NCBI GenBank assembly: GCA_028874365.1
Contig: JAPPJZ010000034.1
Coordinates: forward strand, 25,068-89,067
DNA length: 64,000 nucleotides
Direction of reading: 5' to 3'
From: Chloroflexota bacterium
GTDB lineage: Bacteria; Chloroflexota; Dehalococcoidia; Bin125
Shown here: positions 23,742 through 33,369 of the stretch, one piece after another
Position numbering within the stretch: position 1 is the stretch's first letter
How the letters are laid out: every line of letters starts with the position of its first letter
Translations under genes and position numbers: made by a program
Notes under the pieces: model-generated
Seen by the model: the letters and a program-made list of their open reading frames with translations, nothing else
The model's database searches: none
Told to the model about the DNA's origin: nothing

Positions 23742-24580
23742 GGCTGCTGCTCGGCGTACTCGGCGATGTGCTCCTCACGCCACCAGGCGAGTGTTGCCCA
23801 TTCATCGAGCGTGAGTGTGCCGGGCCGGCGGGTGGGATCGATGTCGCAGGCGGTGAGCCACTCGTTGGCGCCGCCGGGAGGCAGCCAGACCCCTTGCGAT
23901 AGCGCGTTGTGTAGTTGTTTTCGTGGGCTGCGGAATCCTCCGCGAACGACCTCAAAGAACTTCTCGACGCTTGGTACGTGGACCGGCGGCTCGTTGCGCA
24001 GACGCAACATCACGACCGCTGAGCGCACCTGGGGCGCCGGGTCGAACGACCCTGGCTCGACGGGAAACAGCAACGCGGCGTCGGCGTAGAACTGGACGGA
24101 CACGCCGATCAGCGACAGCCGACCGGGCCGGGCCGTAACTCGTTGGGCGACTTCGTGCTGGATCATGACCAGCATCCACTCGGGTTGTTGCGCCTCCAGT
24201 TCGAGGAACTTGCGGAAGATCGGAGCAGTGATCGCGTAGGGGAGGTTGCCGACCACGCCGTAGGGCGGACTCGCCGCGACTGTTGCGAGCGCCTCGGCGG
24301 GTTCGACCTCAAGCACGTCCTGTTCAATCACGACGGTGCGGGCGTCTGAGGCGTTGTTGGCGAGTCGACGGCGGGCGCGGAAGGCCATGCCTTCGTCCAG
24401 CTCGACGGAGGCGAGTGGGCGTCCCAGGTGTGCCAAGCGCTCGGTCAGGGCCCCGTCGCCGGCTCCGATCTCCAGGATCGGTTGAGGATGCTCGGGCACT
24501 GCTTCGACGATCCGGTCGAGCACCTGATCGTCACGGAGCAAATGCTGACCCAGGCGAGCTCGCCGTCGGCGTCCGCTCAT
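23738..24580 (-). CDS. rsmA: 16S rRNA (adenine-1518/1519-N6) dimethyltransferase
   Basis: 280 residues. RARLGQHLLRDDQVL (KsgA signature, usually GQHFL), SAM-binding LEIGAGDGALTERLA, acidic VELDEGMA and the catalytic NLPYAITAPIF are all visible. It dimethylates the two adjacent adenines near the 16S 3' end. Start ATG 24580 (MSGRRRRARLGQ) is chosen; an 18-residue upstream extension has no family counterpart and points into the SRP RNA. The SRP RNA gene ends about 42 bases upstream. Confidence 0.95.
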   Translation of the reverse strand: MSGRRRRARLGQHLLRDDQVLDRIVEAVPEHPQPILEIGAGDGALTERLAHLGRPLASVELDEGMAFRARRRLANNASDARTVVIEQDVLEVEPAEALATVAASPPYGVVGNLPYAITAPIFRKFLELEAQQPEWMLVMIQHEVAQRVTARPGRLSLIGVSVQFYADAALLFPVEPGSFDPAPQVRSAVVMLRLRNEPPVHVPSVEKFFEVVRGGFRSPRKQLHNALSQGVWLPPGGANEWLTACDIDPTRRPGTLTLDEWATLAWWREEHIAEYAEQQP

Positions 24581-24621
24581 GGTCTGCCTCGAATGGTGCG
24601 TGGCAAGGGAAAGAAGGCGAG

Positions 24622-24896
24622 GGTGGTCGTGCACCTGGCTTCGAACGCCGCCATGAGCTTGCCTCCGCTAGCCGGCTCCGCCCAGGCACTCCCGCGTCAC
24701 CCGACCTGTCAACCGCTTACCGCTGCTTCCTCTCGGACCTGACGGGGTTCACGGCGGGCCGCCGCGCGGGACCCAGACTTCATCACTGCTTGGCGTCGGT
24801 AGGTCTCATGTCGTCGCCCTCAACCCAGGAATTCAACCCCGCTAGAGCGGATTGCGGGTACAGGGCACCGCTAGCTCCCCATCTAGCACGACCGAC
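24622..24896 (-). ncRNA. ffs: Signal recognition particle RNA, long Alu-bearing type
   Basis: On the minus strand the conserved helix 8 reads GTCAGGTCCGAGAGGAAGCA then GC (plus 24720-24743), with a GAGA tetraloop. About 100 bases upstream, the Alu-type 5' domain contains GGTGCCCTGTACCCGCAATC, as in the 265-275-base SRP RNAs of Bacillus, Clostridia and Chloroflexi. The 5' GGTCGTGC pairs with 3' GCACGACC (24625-24632), closing the molecule at about 275 bases. With Ffh and FtsY it targets membrane proteins. It fills the gap between rsmA and the divergent gene at 25001. Confidence 0.95.
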
Positions 24897-24900
24897 CATA

Positions 24901-24933
24901 ATTCTATCACCGATGGTGTCGGACTCCTGTCAG
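24901..24933 (-). promoter_or_regulatory. Promoter of SRP RNA
   Basis: Minus-strand TGATAGAAT is an extended -10 (TGn plus TAGAAT, 24901-24906) just before the predicted RNA 5' end. A CTGACA at 24928-24933 is the likely -35: 21 bases from TAGAAT, or 18 from the overlapping TGATAG. Confidence 0.55.
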
Positions 24934-25000
24934 AGTAAACTCAGAGGGAGCAGGTCGGAGCGTGAGCCGGTGAGCTGACCAACCTGCGAGGGGGCAGCCA

Positions 25001-26398
25001 GTGCGAATCATCTCTCTCGGCTGCCCGGTGCCCAGTCCCAGTGTCGACAATCACTCGATCGCCAACGCTCCCTCGATCTTCGACTACGACGCGTGCATCA
25101 TCGATATGCAGGCCGTTTCGGAACAGATCGAGGGGATAGCGGCTAACACGCTCAACGCGAAGGCGCCCGACGGTCGAGCGGTGAGCTCGGGTGAGTCGGG
25201 AGCGTTCCACTTCGGCCTGGGGGAGCTGCTTGAGCTACGTCAGTTGGAGTTTCGTCAGCTGCTCGACAATGGCGGGCTCCTGGTGATGTTCGTCTATCCG
25301 AACGTCCGGCACCCCCGGGTCGCTTCGTTTCCCGGGCTCAACCGGTACTCGCTGATTCCGACGCCCGAAGGCGATCCGTTCAAGTGGCCGACGCTGCGTC
25401 CTGCCGACGGCAAGGACGTCGAGGTTGCCGTTGCGCAACACCCGGTGAGCGGCTTCCTTGAGGATCTTTCCAATCGAATTCGGTACCGCGCCATGTTCGA
25501 TCTGCCCGCTTCGAGCAAGGCTGAGATCGTTGGACGATCGGTCGGTGGCGCGGCGGTGGCGGCGGAGTTCCGGGTCGGTCCCGGGCGGATTGTGGCACTG
25601 CCACCGACCGACAACCTGGCGTCGACGCAGCGCAAGGCGTTCAGCGCGTCGCTGCTGGAGATGATCGAGCGATTGGTTGAGGAGCCAGATCTCTCGACGG
25701 CGCCGGTCTGGGTCCGGCGATATGACACCCCCGAGGCCTCAGCCGCGCGAGACGATTTGGCTGAGGCAGAAGCGGAGCTGAAGCAGGCCGATCGCCGGGT
25801 CAAGGAATCGCAAACCCTGGTTGTCGATTCGACTCGCTTCCAAGGCATGCTCTGGCAGAGCGAGAACGCGTCGTTCCGTGAGACCGTGCATGATGCGTTC
25901 CGCGTGCTTGGGTACTCGGTCGCCGGGGCGGGCGGGGATGCCGAGATTCGCGATGGCGCGGAGATCGCACTGCTTGAGTTGGCGTCGGCGACGGGCGCGG
26001 TCAGCGATCGCCTGTATCTGACGCTGCAACAGCGGGTGGAGGAGCACTACCTGCGCCGACGAGGCCGTCCCAAGGGGATCATTGTCGCCAATGGACATCG
26101 TCAGACGGACCCTCGACTTCGACGCGAGCCGTTCCCCAAGGCGCTGGCTGAGGCATGCGAGACGTACGGCTACGCGCTGATTCCGGTCGAGGCGCTCTAC
26201 GAACTGGTGACCTTCGCCGGCGAAGCCGCCGATGAGCCGGAGATACTGGAGGAGATTCGGCGGTCGATCGCGGAAACCGCCGGTGTGCTGGAGGTTTCCC
26301 TGGAGGAAGAGGGAGAGGAAGGGGAAGGGGAGGATGTGGAGGCGTCGAGCGTCACGGCCGGCAACGGGGCGGTGGCGGCCCCAGCCGAAGCATCCTAG
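25001..26398 (+). CDS. Unknown protein with coiled coil and degenerate nuclease-like C-terminal domain
   Basis: 465 residues, no named family recognised. Residues about 1-220 look like an alpha/beta domain (FDYDACIIDMQ, NGGLLVMFVYPN); about 245-275 is a charged coiled coil; about 280-430 resembles a PD-(D/E)XK nuclease fold (LWQSENASFRETVHDAFRVL then GYSV; AEIALLELASATG; KGIIVANG; then an Arg/Phe stretch). The Lys expected in ExK is Ala (ELA), so catalysis is doubtful. The acidic tail is Glu/Gly-rich. GTG start at 25001, preceded by GAGGGGG. Divergent from ffs. Confidence 0.7.
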   Translation: MRIISLGCPVPSPSVDNHSIANAPSIFDYDACIIDMQAVSEQIEGIAANTLNAKAPDGRAVSSGESGAFHFGLGELLELRQLEFRQLLDNGGLLVMFVYPNVRHPRVASFPGLNRYSLIPTPEGDPFKWPTLRPADGKDVEVAVAQHPVSGFLEDLSNRIRYRAMFDLPASSKAEIVGRSVGGAAVAAEFRVGPGRIVALPPTDNLASTQRKAFSASLLEMIERLVEEPDLSTAPVWVRRYDTPEASAARDDLAEAEAELKQADRRVKESQTLVVDSTRFQGMLWQSENASFRETVHDAFRVLGYSVAGAGGDAEIRDGAEIALLELASATGAVSDRLYLTLQQRVEEHYLRRRGRPKGIIVANGHRQTDPRLRREPFPKALAEACETYGYALIPVEALYELVTFAGEAADEPEILEEIRRSIAETAGVLEVSLEEEGEEGEGEDVEASSVTAGNGAVAAPAEAS

Positions 26399-26404
26399 TC
26401 GGCT

Positions 26405-28255
26405 CTAGTTCTTGCCGAGCTGGAGCACCGCCAGGAACGCTTCCTGGGGGATTTCGACGTTGCCGACGCGCTTGAGTCGCTTCTTGCCCTCGGCCTGACG
26501 TGCGAGCAGTTTGCGCTTTCGGGTGATGTCTCCGCCGTAGCACTTGGCGGTCACATTCTTGCGCAGGGCGCGGACCGTCTCGCGGGCGACGACTCTGCCG
26601 CCCACTGCCGCCTGGATAGGGACGTCGAAGAGCTGGCGCGGAATCAGTCGGCGCAGGCGATCCGCGAGTTCGCGCCCCTGGGTAGCGGCGGCATCAGCGT
26701 GCACGATTGCAGAGAGTGCGTCGACAGGCTCGCCGTTGATCAAGAGGTCGAGCTTGACCAGCTTGGCCGGTCGGTAACCGATCAGCGAGTAATCGAGGCT
26801 GGCATAGCCGCGAGTTCTCGACTTCAGTTCGTCGTAGAAGTCGGTCAGGATCTCGGAGAGCGGCAGTTCGTACTCGAGCAGGACGCGAATCTCGCCGGTC
26901 GCGGGGGCGTCGTCGCCGGCGCCGTTTGGCTGACTGGTGCGCTGCAGATACTCCATGTGGTCGAACACGCCGCGCCGCGCGGTGACCGTTTCCATGACGG
27001 GACCGACGTAGTCGTGCGGCGCGATGATCGAGATGCGCACCCAGGGTTCGCGAATCTCGGCCACGTGATTGGGTGCAGGCAGATCGGAGGGGTTCTCGAT
27101 CAGGTTCACCTGGCCGTCGACGCCTTCGACCTCGTATTCGACTGACGGGGCCGTGAAGACCAGCTCGAGGCCGTATTCGCGTTCCAATCGCTCTTGCACG
27201 ATTTCCATGTGCAGCAGGCCGAGGAAACCCATGCGATAGCCAAAGCCGAGCGCGGCTGAGGATTCCGCTTGATATTGAATGGAACTGTCGGACAGCCTCA
27301 GCTTGTCGAGCGCGTCGGAGAGCTCCTGGTAATCGGCCGAGTTGGCCGGATAGAGGCCGGCGAAGACCATCGCCTTGGGCTCGCGGTAGCCCGCCAACGG
27401 ATCGGGTTGGTTGCGTCCGCCGGCGGTCATCGTGTCACCGACGCGGACATCGGCGACATCCTTGAGACCCGTCGCTACGTATCCCACGTCGCCCGCCGAC
27501 AGTGAGTCGAGCCGCTGCAGGTCTGGCGAGAAACTACCAACCTCCATTGCTTCGAAGCGGCGATTGGTGGCGGACAATCGAAGGGGAGCCTGTCCCTTCG
27601 CGTCGCCGTCGACGACGCGCACGTGGGCGATGACACCCTTGTACGGGTCGTATTCCGAGTCGAAGATCAGCGCCCGGAGCGGGTCGTTGGCATCACCAGT
27701 TGGAGGGGGAATTCGATCGACGATCGCTTCCAGCAGCTCGTCAATTCCCGCGCCTGTCTTGGCCGAGACGTAGAGGATCTCGTCGCGCCCGAAGCCGATG
27801 ATGTCAACCAACTCAGAGGTGATCGCGTCGGGTCGGGCGACATCAAGGTCGATCTTGTTGATCACGGGGATCAGGGTGAGGTCCTGCTCCATGGCGAGGT
27901 AGACGTTGGCTAGAGTCTGGGCCTGGATGCCTTCGACGGCGTCGACGACCAGCAGCGCACCTTCGGCGGCCGCGAGGCTGCGAGAGACCTCGTAGGAGAA
28001 GTCAACGTGGCCAGGCGTATCGATTAGGTGCAGGCGGTGCGCGACGCCCATCGCTGATTGATAGTCCATCCGCACAGCGCGGGCCTTGATAGTGATTCCT
28101 TTTTCGCGCTCCAGGTCCATGGAATCGAGCAACTGGTCGGACATGTCTCGCCGATCGACCGTGGCGGTCGCCTCCATCAGTCGGTCAGACAGGGTCGACT
28201 TGCCGTGATCGATATGGGCGACGATGCAGAAGTTGCGGATGCGAGCAGGATCCAT
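26405..28255 (-). CDS. lepA: Elongation factor 4 (LepA)
   Basis: 616 residues. GTPase motifs [23 protein letters not shown] and NKIDL, then the EF-G-like domains and the LepA-specific C-terminal domain ([20 protein letters not shown] then [11 protein letters not shown]). It back-translocates or remodels stalled ribosomes and aids initiation. The ATG at 28255 begins [18 protein letters not shown]. It converges with the plus-strand unknown gene (six-base gap) and is separated from the ABC genes by a strong hairpin. Confidence 0.97.
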   Translation of the reverse strand: MDPARIRNFCIVAHIDHGKSTLSDRLMEATATVDRRDMSDQLLDSMDLEREKGITIKARAVRMDYQSAMGVAHRLHLIDTPGHVDFSYEVSRSLAAAEGALLVVDAVEGIQAQTLANVYLAMEQDLTLIPVINKIDLDVARPDAITSELVDIIGFGRDEILYVSAKTGAGIDELLEAIVDRIPPPTGDANDPLRALIFDSEYDPYKGVIAHVRVVDGDAKGQAPLRLSATNRRFEAMEVGSFSPDLQRLDSLSAGDVGYVATGLKDVADVRVGDTMTAGGRNQPDPLAGYREPKAMVFAGLYPANSADYQELSDALDKLRLSDSSIQYQAESSAALGFGYRMGFLGLLHMEIVQERLEREYGLELVFTAPSVEYEVEGVDGQVNLIENPSDLPAPNHVAEIREPWVRISIIAPHDYVGPVMETVTARRGVFDHMEYLQRTSQPNGAGDDAPATGEIRVLLEYELPLSEILTDFYDELKSRTRGYASLDYSLIGYRPAKLVKLDLLINGEPVDALSAIVHADAAATQGRELADRLRRLIPRQLFDVPIQAAVGGRVVARETVRALRKNVTAKCYGGDITRKRKLLARQAEGKKRLKRVGNVEIPQEAFLAVLQLGKN

Positions 28256-28302
28256 CTGGGCGGATCGTATCAGTCAGGCGGCCGCACGCGGTGTGCGGGA
28301 TA

Positions 28303-28334
28303 TGCGAAACGGGGCCATTCGGCCCCGTTTCGCA
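28303..28334 (-). terminator. Strong hairpin, likely terminator of the ABC operon
   Basis: A perfect 14-base stem (TGCGAAACGGGGCC and its complement) with loop ATTC, between the end of the peptide-ABC gene and the start of lepA. The trailing T-run is poor, so termination may be Rho-independent or merely RNA-protecting. Confidence 0.7.
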
Positions 28335-28355
28335 AGTTGTGTCCGACTGCAGGCG

Positions 28356-29573
28356 TTAGACGCGATGGCAGCGAACGAAGTGGTCTTCGACGATCTCACG
28401 CCACTCGGGGTCTTCCTCACGACAGATGTCGATGGCGATCGGACAACGGGTGTGGAAGTTGCAGCCGGGCGGCGGCGCGATCGGGTTGGGCACGTCACCG
28501 GTGAGGATCAGGCGCTCGCGTCGCCGTTCCATCGCCGGGTCGGGGATTGGGACAGCAGAGATCAACGCCTGGGTGTAGGGGTGCAGCGGATTCTCGTAAA
28601 GTCGGTCGGACTGGGCGAGTTCAACGATTTTGCCCAGGTACATCACCGCGATTCGGTGCGAGATGTGACGCACGACCGAGAGATCGTGGGCGATGAACAG
28701 GTACGTGAGACCGAAGTCGGCCTGCAGGTCCTCGAGCAGGTTGATGATCTGTGCCTGAATCGAGACGTCAAGCGCGGAGACCGGCTCGTCGCAGACGATG
28801 AACGCGGGCTCGACGGCGAGCGCGCGGGCGATGCCAATGCGCTGGCGCTGTCCACCGGAGAACTCGTGCGGGTAGCGGCTGGCGAAGTACGGATTGAGAC
28901 CGACCGTCTCGAGCAATTCGCGCACTCGCTCCTTGCGGCGACCCCTTTGCAGGCCGTGAATGACCATCGGCTCGGAGACGATGCTGCCAACGCTCATGCG
29001 GGGGTTCAGGGACGCATACGGGTCCTGGAAGATCATCTGCATCTGGCGGCGGTAGGCGCGCAAGTTGCGGCCGGCGAGCGTGGTCAAGTCGACCGGGCCG
29101 CCGTCGCCAAGGGCCGGAGCGGTGGTCTCGTCAGCGCCGTTCTCGTCAGCGCCGATGTGCGAGGTGTACTGCGGTTCGGACATGAACACCTGTCCGGCGG
29201 TCGGGCGATACAGCTGAAGGATCGCGCGACCGGTTGTGGACTTGCCGCAACCAGACTCACCCACTAGGCCGAGTGTCTCGCCTTCGCGAACGGCGAAGGA
29301 GATGCCATCAACCGCCTTGATGTCGGCGACCTTGCGCTTGAGCAAGAGACCGGCGGTGACCGGGAAGTACATCTTGAGGTCACTGACCTCGAGCAGGGTG
29401 TTGTCGTGCGGTTCGGTGCGCCCGCCCCCGGTGAACTCGGCGACGGCGGCAGCCGCCTGACCAACGGACGCGGCCGCGGCGGCGCGCATCTGTTCGGGCG
29501 TCATCGTCCCGGCGGCGGCCTCGTCCTGGGACTGCGGCTCTTCGACGACGTCAGGTTGTTCGTTCTCAGACAT
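28356..29573 (-). CDS. Oligopeptide/dipeptide ABC transporter ATPase (OppF/DppF-like)
   Basis: 405 residues. Walker [20 protein letters not shown]-loop [15 protein letters not shown], signature [16 protein letters not shown], Walker [13 protein letters not shown], and the oligopeptide-family C-terminal Cys-containing segment [14 protein letters not shown] ending in RCHRV, which in this family can bind an iron-sulfur cluster. The N-terminal 60 residues are an Ala/Glu-rich extension. ATG 29573 ([10 protein letters not shown]) overlaps the upstream ATPase gene by eight bases. Membrane-associated. Confidence 0.92.
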   Translation of the reverse strand: MSENEQPDVVEEPQSQDEAAAGTMTPEQMRAAAAASVGQAAAAVAEFTGGGRTEPHDNTLLEVSDLKMYFPVTAGLLLKRKVADIKAVDGISFAVREGETLGLVGESGCGKSTTGRAILQLYRPTAGQVFMSEPQYTSHIGADENGADETTAPALGDGGPVDLTTLAGRNLRAYRRQMQMIFQDPYASLNPRMSVGSIVSEPMVIHGLQRGRRKERVRELLETVGLNPYFASRYPHEFSGGQRQRIGIARALAVEPAFIVCDEPVSALDVSIQAQIINLLEDLQADFGLTYLFIAHDLSVVRHISHRIAVMYLGKIVELAQSDRLYENPLHPYTQALISAVPIPDPAMERRRERLILTGDVPNPIAPPPGCNFHTRCPIAIDICREEDPEWREIVEDHFVRCHRV

Positions 29574-30612
29574 TGGCCGTCTCCTCTTCCAGAATTTCCT
29601 CGGTGTGGGCGCTGGCCAGGATGGCGTCAGCCTCAGACGCGACGGCTTCCGAGTTCCAGCAAGCAACGAGATGTCCGGGCGCGAATTCTTGCAGTACGGG
29701 ACGCTCGTCCGTGCATTGGTCGGTGACGAAGCGGCAGCGCGGTGCGAAGGCGCAGCCATCGGGCATGTTGGTCAAGTCTGGCGGTGTGCCTTCAATCGGG
29801 ATCAGACGCCCGGTCCGGGCGTCGAGTCGGGGCACCGACTCGAGCAGCCCCAGCGTGTAGGCATGCTTGGGGCGCGCGTAGATCTCGGTCGCGGCCCCAC
29901 TCTCGACGATGCGCCCGCCGTACATCACGTTGACGCGGTCGGCGTAGCGGGCGACCACACCGAGGTTGTGTGTGATGACGATGACGGCGGTGCCGAGTTC
30001 GCGGCTCAGGCGAGCCATGACTTCAAGCACCTGAGCCTGGATCGTCACGTCAAGTGCCGTCGTCGGCTCGTCCGCGAGCAGCAGTTTGGGGTCACAGGAG
30101 AGCGCCATCGCGATCATCACGCGTTGACGCATGCCCCCGGAGAACTGGTGCGGGAAGTCGAATAGGCGCTGCTCGGCGGCAGGGATGCCGACCATGTTGA
30201 GCAGTTCGATTGCGCGCTCATTTGCCTGGTTCCGGCCGAGGCCCATGTGCAGCTCGATCGCCTCGGTGAGTTGGCGACCAATCGTCAACACGGGATTGAG
30301 CGAGGTCATGGGCTCCTGGAAGACCATGGCGATGTCGTTGCCGCGGATCTCACGCATCCGCGAGTCGTCAACGCTCATTAGCTCTTCGCCATCGAACCAA
30401 ACCTCGCCATTGACGATCTTGCCGGGCGGGTTGGGGATCAGGCGCAGCAAGGAGAGCGCGGAGACGCTCTTGCCGGAGCCGGACTCGCCGACCAGGCCCA
30501 GCGTTTCGCCGGGCATCAGGTCGTAGGAGACATCGTTGACTGCCTGAACGACTCCTTCAGACGTGAAGAAACTGGTGGAGAGGTTCTGGACACTCAAAAG
30601 CGGGTCAGCCAT
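29566..30612 (-). CDS. Oligopeptide/dipeptide ABC transporter ATPase (OppD/DppD-like)
   Basis: 348 residues. Walker [34 protein letters not shown], signature [15 protein letters not shown], Walker [13 protein letters not shown], and the family C-terminal [17 protein letters not shown]ys cluster. It pairs with the OppF-like gene (eight-base overlap) as a heterodimeric ATPase. No permease or binding-protein gene is adjacent in the window; tRNA genes lie upstream. The assignment to the peptide/nickel family is firm; the substrate is not. Confidence 0.92.
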   Translation of the reverse strand: MADPLLSVQNLSTSFFTSEGVVQAVNDVSYDLMPGETLGLVGESGSGKSVSALSLLRLIPNPPGKIVNGEVWFDGEELMSVDDSRMREIRGNDIAMVFQEPMTSLNPVLTIGRQLTEAIELHMGLGRNQANERAIELLNMVGIPAAEQRLFDFPHQFSGGMRQRVMIAMALSCDPKLLLADEPTTALDVTIQAQVLEVMARLSRELGTAVIVITHNLGVVARYADRVNVMYGGRIVESGAATEIYARPKHAYTLGLLESVPRLDARTGRLIPIEGTPPDLTNMPDGCAFAPRCRFVTDQCTDERPVLQEFAPGHLVACWNSEAVASEADAILASAHTEEILEEETANV

Positions 30613-30687
30613 AAGAGCACTCCTTTAGCGACGCCTGTGGTTCCAATGTTCGCAACACGACCGACCGGTTCAGGGCCGAGCGAGCGT

Positions 30688-30772
30688 TGGTGGGGAAGAG
30701 GAGACTCGAACTCCTACGCCTTGCGGCACATGATCCTAAATCATGCTCGTCTGCCAATTCCGACACTTCCCC
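30688..30772 (-). tRNA. tRNA-Leu (anticodon TAG)
   Basis: 85 bases including an encoded 3' CCA. Acceptor GGGGAAG pairs with CTTCCCC; anticodon loop TTTAGGA (TAG at 30736-30738 on the complement); the long type II variable arm TGCCGCAAGGCG is expected for Leu; T-loop GTTCGAGTC. Confidence 0.97.
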
Positions 30773-30858
30773 TGCCCGCGCGAAGACAGCCGGCGCGCCG
30801 GCTTCCTCAGGCGAGAGGTGCGAAGGGGCTGACAAATCGCCGAATCCGTTGGTGTATC

Positions 30859-30934
<76 letters not shown>

Positions 30935-31190
30935 CCGCGCATGGGTCACTCCCGACGCCGGTTGCGCCGGGGCGTCCCCCAATCTTACACGGACTGCACG
31001 GCTCCCCTGCCGGGTGGCTGGCTGGCTCAATGTTGCGTCCCCAAACCCGCTCGATGTTCGGATGCTCGTCGCCGCCCCGTGGTCGGCTTGGCCTGCAAGC
31101 TAGCCAACGAGACGTGGAACGTCAACGAGTTGACAGCAATTGTAGAGGTTGCCGCAGGCGTGTCGCGGGCGGGGCCAATGCGGCCGTTCG
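30935..31190. other. Intergenic region between divergent tRNA genes
   Basis: No credible protein gene here. It holds promoter-like sequences for the minus-strand tRNAs (the pair at 31097-31125 and a TAAGAT -10 at 30980-30985) and a perfect palindrome GTCAACGAGTTGAC (31121-31134) that overlaps the -35. Confidence 0.6.
31097..31125 (-). promoter_or_regulatory. Candidate promoter for tRNA-Lys/tRNA-Leu
   Basis: Minus-strand TTGACG (31120-31125) and TAGCTT (31097-31102) with a 17-base spacer. The leader to tRNA-Lys would be about 155 bases, so the TAAGAT box at 30980-30985 may be used instead. Confidence 0.5.
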
Positions 31191-31220
31191 TTGACCAAGC
31201 CGACGGGCGAGGCATACGAT
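31191..31220 (+). promoter_or_regulatory. Promoter for tRNA-Val
   Basis: TTGACC (31191-31196) and TACGAT (31215-31220) with an 18-base spacer, about 20 bases before the tRNA 5' end. It may also drive thrS, which starts 70 bases after the tRNA. Confidence 0.7.
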
Positions 31221-31241
31221 GAATCGACACCGGACAGGTGC

Positions 31242-31318
31242 GGGCGGTTAGCTCAGTTGGCTAGAGCGCTGCGTTGACATCGCAGAGGTCACTGGTTCAA
31301 GTCCAGTATCGCCCACCA
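31242..31318 (+). tRNA. tRNA-Val (anticodon GAC)
   Basis: 77 bases with encoded CCA. Acceptor GGGCGGT pairs with ATCGCCC; D-arm TAGCTCAGTTGGCTAGAGC; anticodon stem CTGCG/CGCAG around TTGACAT; T-loop GTTCAAGTC. Confidence 0.97.
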
Positions 31319-31388
31319 TTCTTCCGACAGGTTCCTCGGCGACAGATCGACCGGCGATTTGCGCGGAGCCAGCGCTGATGGCAGGCGG

Positions 31389-33242
31389 ATGGCAGACGAC
31401 CCGTACGACTCGGGCGCGGTCTTGGAGGCGGAGGACGCCGCCGCTGTCGCCGCCGCTGGCCGAGGCGATGTCGACGACGCCGATTGGCTGCAGCGGATGC
31501 GACACTCGGCCGCGCACGTGCTGGCCCAGGTCGTGTTGCAGATGTTCCCGGAGGGAAAGATTGGCATCGGTCCGCCGATCGACACTGGTTTCTATTACGA
31601 CTTCGATCTGCCGCGTCCGCTAACTCCCGAGGATCTGTCAGAGATCCAGAAGCGCATGCGCAAGGAGATCCGTCGCAATCACCGATTCGTCTGGGACGAG
31701 ATTCCGCTCGCCGAGGCGCGCGAACGGTTTGACGACCAGCCGTTCAAGCAGGAGTTGCTGGACCAGTTCTCGGCCGATTCGGATCATGTGGGAATCTGCA
31801 CGCACGCCGAGTTCACCGACCTGTGCCGAGGCGGGCATGTCGAGTCGACCAAACAGATCGGCCCGTTCCGGCTAACCAATGTCGCCGGCGCGTACTGGCG
31901 CGGCGACGAGAAGCGGCCGCAGCTGCAACGGGTGTACGGCGCCCTCTTCCCGACCCGAGAGGAACTTGACGCACACTTCGCCCGACTCGAGGAAGCGCAA
32001 CGCCGCGACCACCGCCGACTTGGACGCGAGCTGGAGCTGTTCGCCTTCTCGGAGCTGGTCGGCGCCGGGGTCCCCTTGCTGCTGCCGGATGGAGCGATCA
32101 TTCGGCAGGAGATGGAGCGACTGATCCGTGAGTTGCAGGACGAGCGAGGCTACCGCGAGGTTTGGACCGGCCACCTCGCGAGGGGGGAACTGTTCCGCCG
32201 CTCCGGCCATCTGGACAACTATTCCGACGTCATGTTCCCGGCGATGCATGAACATCCGGACGAAGTCGATGCTGGGGACGACGGCGATGCTTACTTCCTG
32301 AAGCCGATGAACTGTCCGGTCCACATGATGCTCTACAACAACTCGCTGCATTCTTATCGCGAACTGCCACTGCGCTACGCGGAGTACACGACGCTCTATC
32401 GCTACGAGAAGTCCGGTCAGTTGTCGGGACTGACGCGGGTGCGATCGCTGACCCAGGACGATTGCCACATTTTCATCACGCCCGAGCAGATCTCGGATGA
32501 GGTCGCTCGGGTGCTGGAGCTGGTTCAAACGCTGTTCAGCACGTACGGGATGCCGAACTTTCGCTACGAGCTGTCGCTGCCCGGCGAGGGTGGCAAGTAC
32601 GTCGACGATGCGGAAGCCTGGCGCACCGCGGTGTCGGCCTTGCGCGGCGCCCTCGATGAGGCCGAGATTGATTATGTGGAGCAGGAGGGCGAGGCTGCGT
32701 TCTACGGGCCGAAGGCAGACCTGTTCGTCTCCGACGTGATGGGCCGCGAGTGGCAACTCTCAACGATTCAGCTGGACCTGATCCAACCGGCCCGGCTGGG
32801 CTGCGTGTACGTGGCAGACGACGGGGAGCGACGCACGCCGGTCGTGATTCACCGAGCGATTCACGGGTCGTTCGAGCGCTTCCTGGGCATTCTGATCGAG
32901 CACTACGCCGGGGCCTTTCCCCTCTGGCTCGCTCCGACCCAGGCGCGCTGCATTCCGATCGCGGACCGACACCTCGATTGGGCGCACACGGTGGCGGCCG
33001 AGCTGCGGCAGGCCGGGTTGCGAGTTGACGTGGACGACGGCAACGAACGAATGCAGGCCAAGATCCGCAACGGCCAGCGGCGCAAGATTCCCTACATGCT
33101 GGTCATAGGCGACCGCGAGGTGGAGTCGCAATCGGCGGCCGTGCGAGTCCGCAACGGCGAAGACCTGGGAGCGATGCCGCTGGCGGAGATTCGCTCGATG
33201 CTGAGTGAACAGTACCGCTCGCGGGCGAACCAGCCCTCCTGA
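31389..33242 (+). CDS. thrS: Threonyl-tRNA synthetase lacking the N-terminal TGS domain
   Basis: 617 residues. After a short acidic N-terminus the protein enters directly the editing domain (RHSAAHVLAQVV; FTDLCRGGH), then the class II catalytic core with zinc ligands in LKPMNCPVHMML, DDCHIF and HRAIHGSFERF, and the anticodon-binding domain (ARCIPIADRHLDWA). The TGS domain of about 60 residues found in most bacterial ThrRS is absent. ATG 31389 is preferred; TTG 31359 would add ten residues and still no TGS. No T-box leader was seen; tRNA-Val is immediately upstream. Confidence 0.95.
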   Translation: MADDPYDSGAVLEAEDAAAVAAAGRGDVDDADWLQRMRHSAAHVLAQVVLQMFPEGKIGIGPPIDTGFYYDFDLPRPLTPEDLSEIQKRMRKEIRRNHRFVWDEIPLAEARERFDDQPFKQELLDQFSADSDHVGICTHAEFTDLCRGGHVESTKQIGPFRLTNVAGAYWRGDEKRPQLQRVYGALFPTREELDAHFARLEEAQRRDHRRLGRELELFAFSELVGAGVPLLLPDGAIIRQEMERLIRELQDERGYREVWTGHLARGELFRRSGHLDNYSDVMFPAMHEHPDEVDAGDDGDAYFLKPMNCPVHMMLYNNSLHSYRELPLRYAEYTTLYRYEKSGQLSGLTRVRSLTQDDCHIFITPEQISDEVARVLELVQTLFSTYGMPNFRYELSLPGEGGKYVDDAEAWRTAVSALRGALDEAEIDYVEQEGEAAFYGPKADLFVSDVMGREWQLSTIQLDLIQPARLGCVYVADDGERRTPVVIHRAIHGSFERFLGILIEHYAGAFPLWLAPTQARCIPIADRHLDWAHTVAAELRQAGLRVDVDDGNERMQAKIRNGQRRKIPYMLVIGDREVESQSAAVRVRNGEDLGAMPLAEIRSMLSEQYRSRANQPS

Positions 33243-33307
33243 ACCGCGTCGCGCATTGGATACTCTCCTCGTATCTCGACGGGTATGATCCATACGGCCA
33301 CTTGCAT

Positions 33308-33334
33308 GGCCGCGACGGCGAACGTCGCGCGGCC
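33308..33334 (+). other. Hairpin in the leader of the biotin carboxylase gene
   Basis: GGCCGCGACG and CGTCGCGCGGCC flank the loop GCGAA, giving a ten-base stem with a two-base bulge, about 35 bases before the accC-like ATG. A TATGAT -10-like box precedes it at about 33282. It may be a leader element or a thrS 3' end. Confidence 0.45.
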
Positions 33335-33369
33335 TTGAGTGCGCGGCTGCGAATCCCAGAAGGCAGCGG

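Noticed and set aside
29574..29759. 62-residue extension of the OppF-like ATPase
   Set aside because: It lies inside the OppD-like gene in another frame; the ATG at 29573 gives the normal coupled start.
31319..31388. T-box or other aminoacyl-tRNA-sensing leader before thrS
   Set aside because: Only 70 bases separate tRNA-Val and thrS and no T-box core (TGGNACCGCG-like) is present; none was seen before pheS or alaS either.
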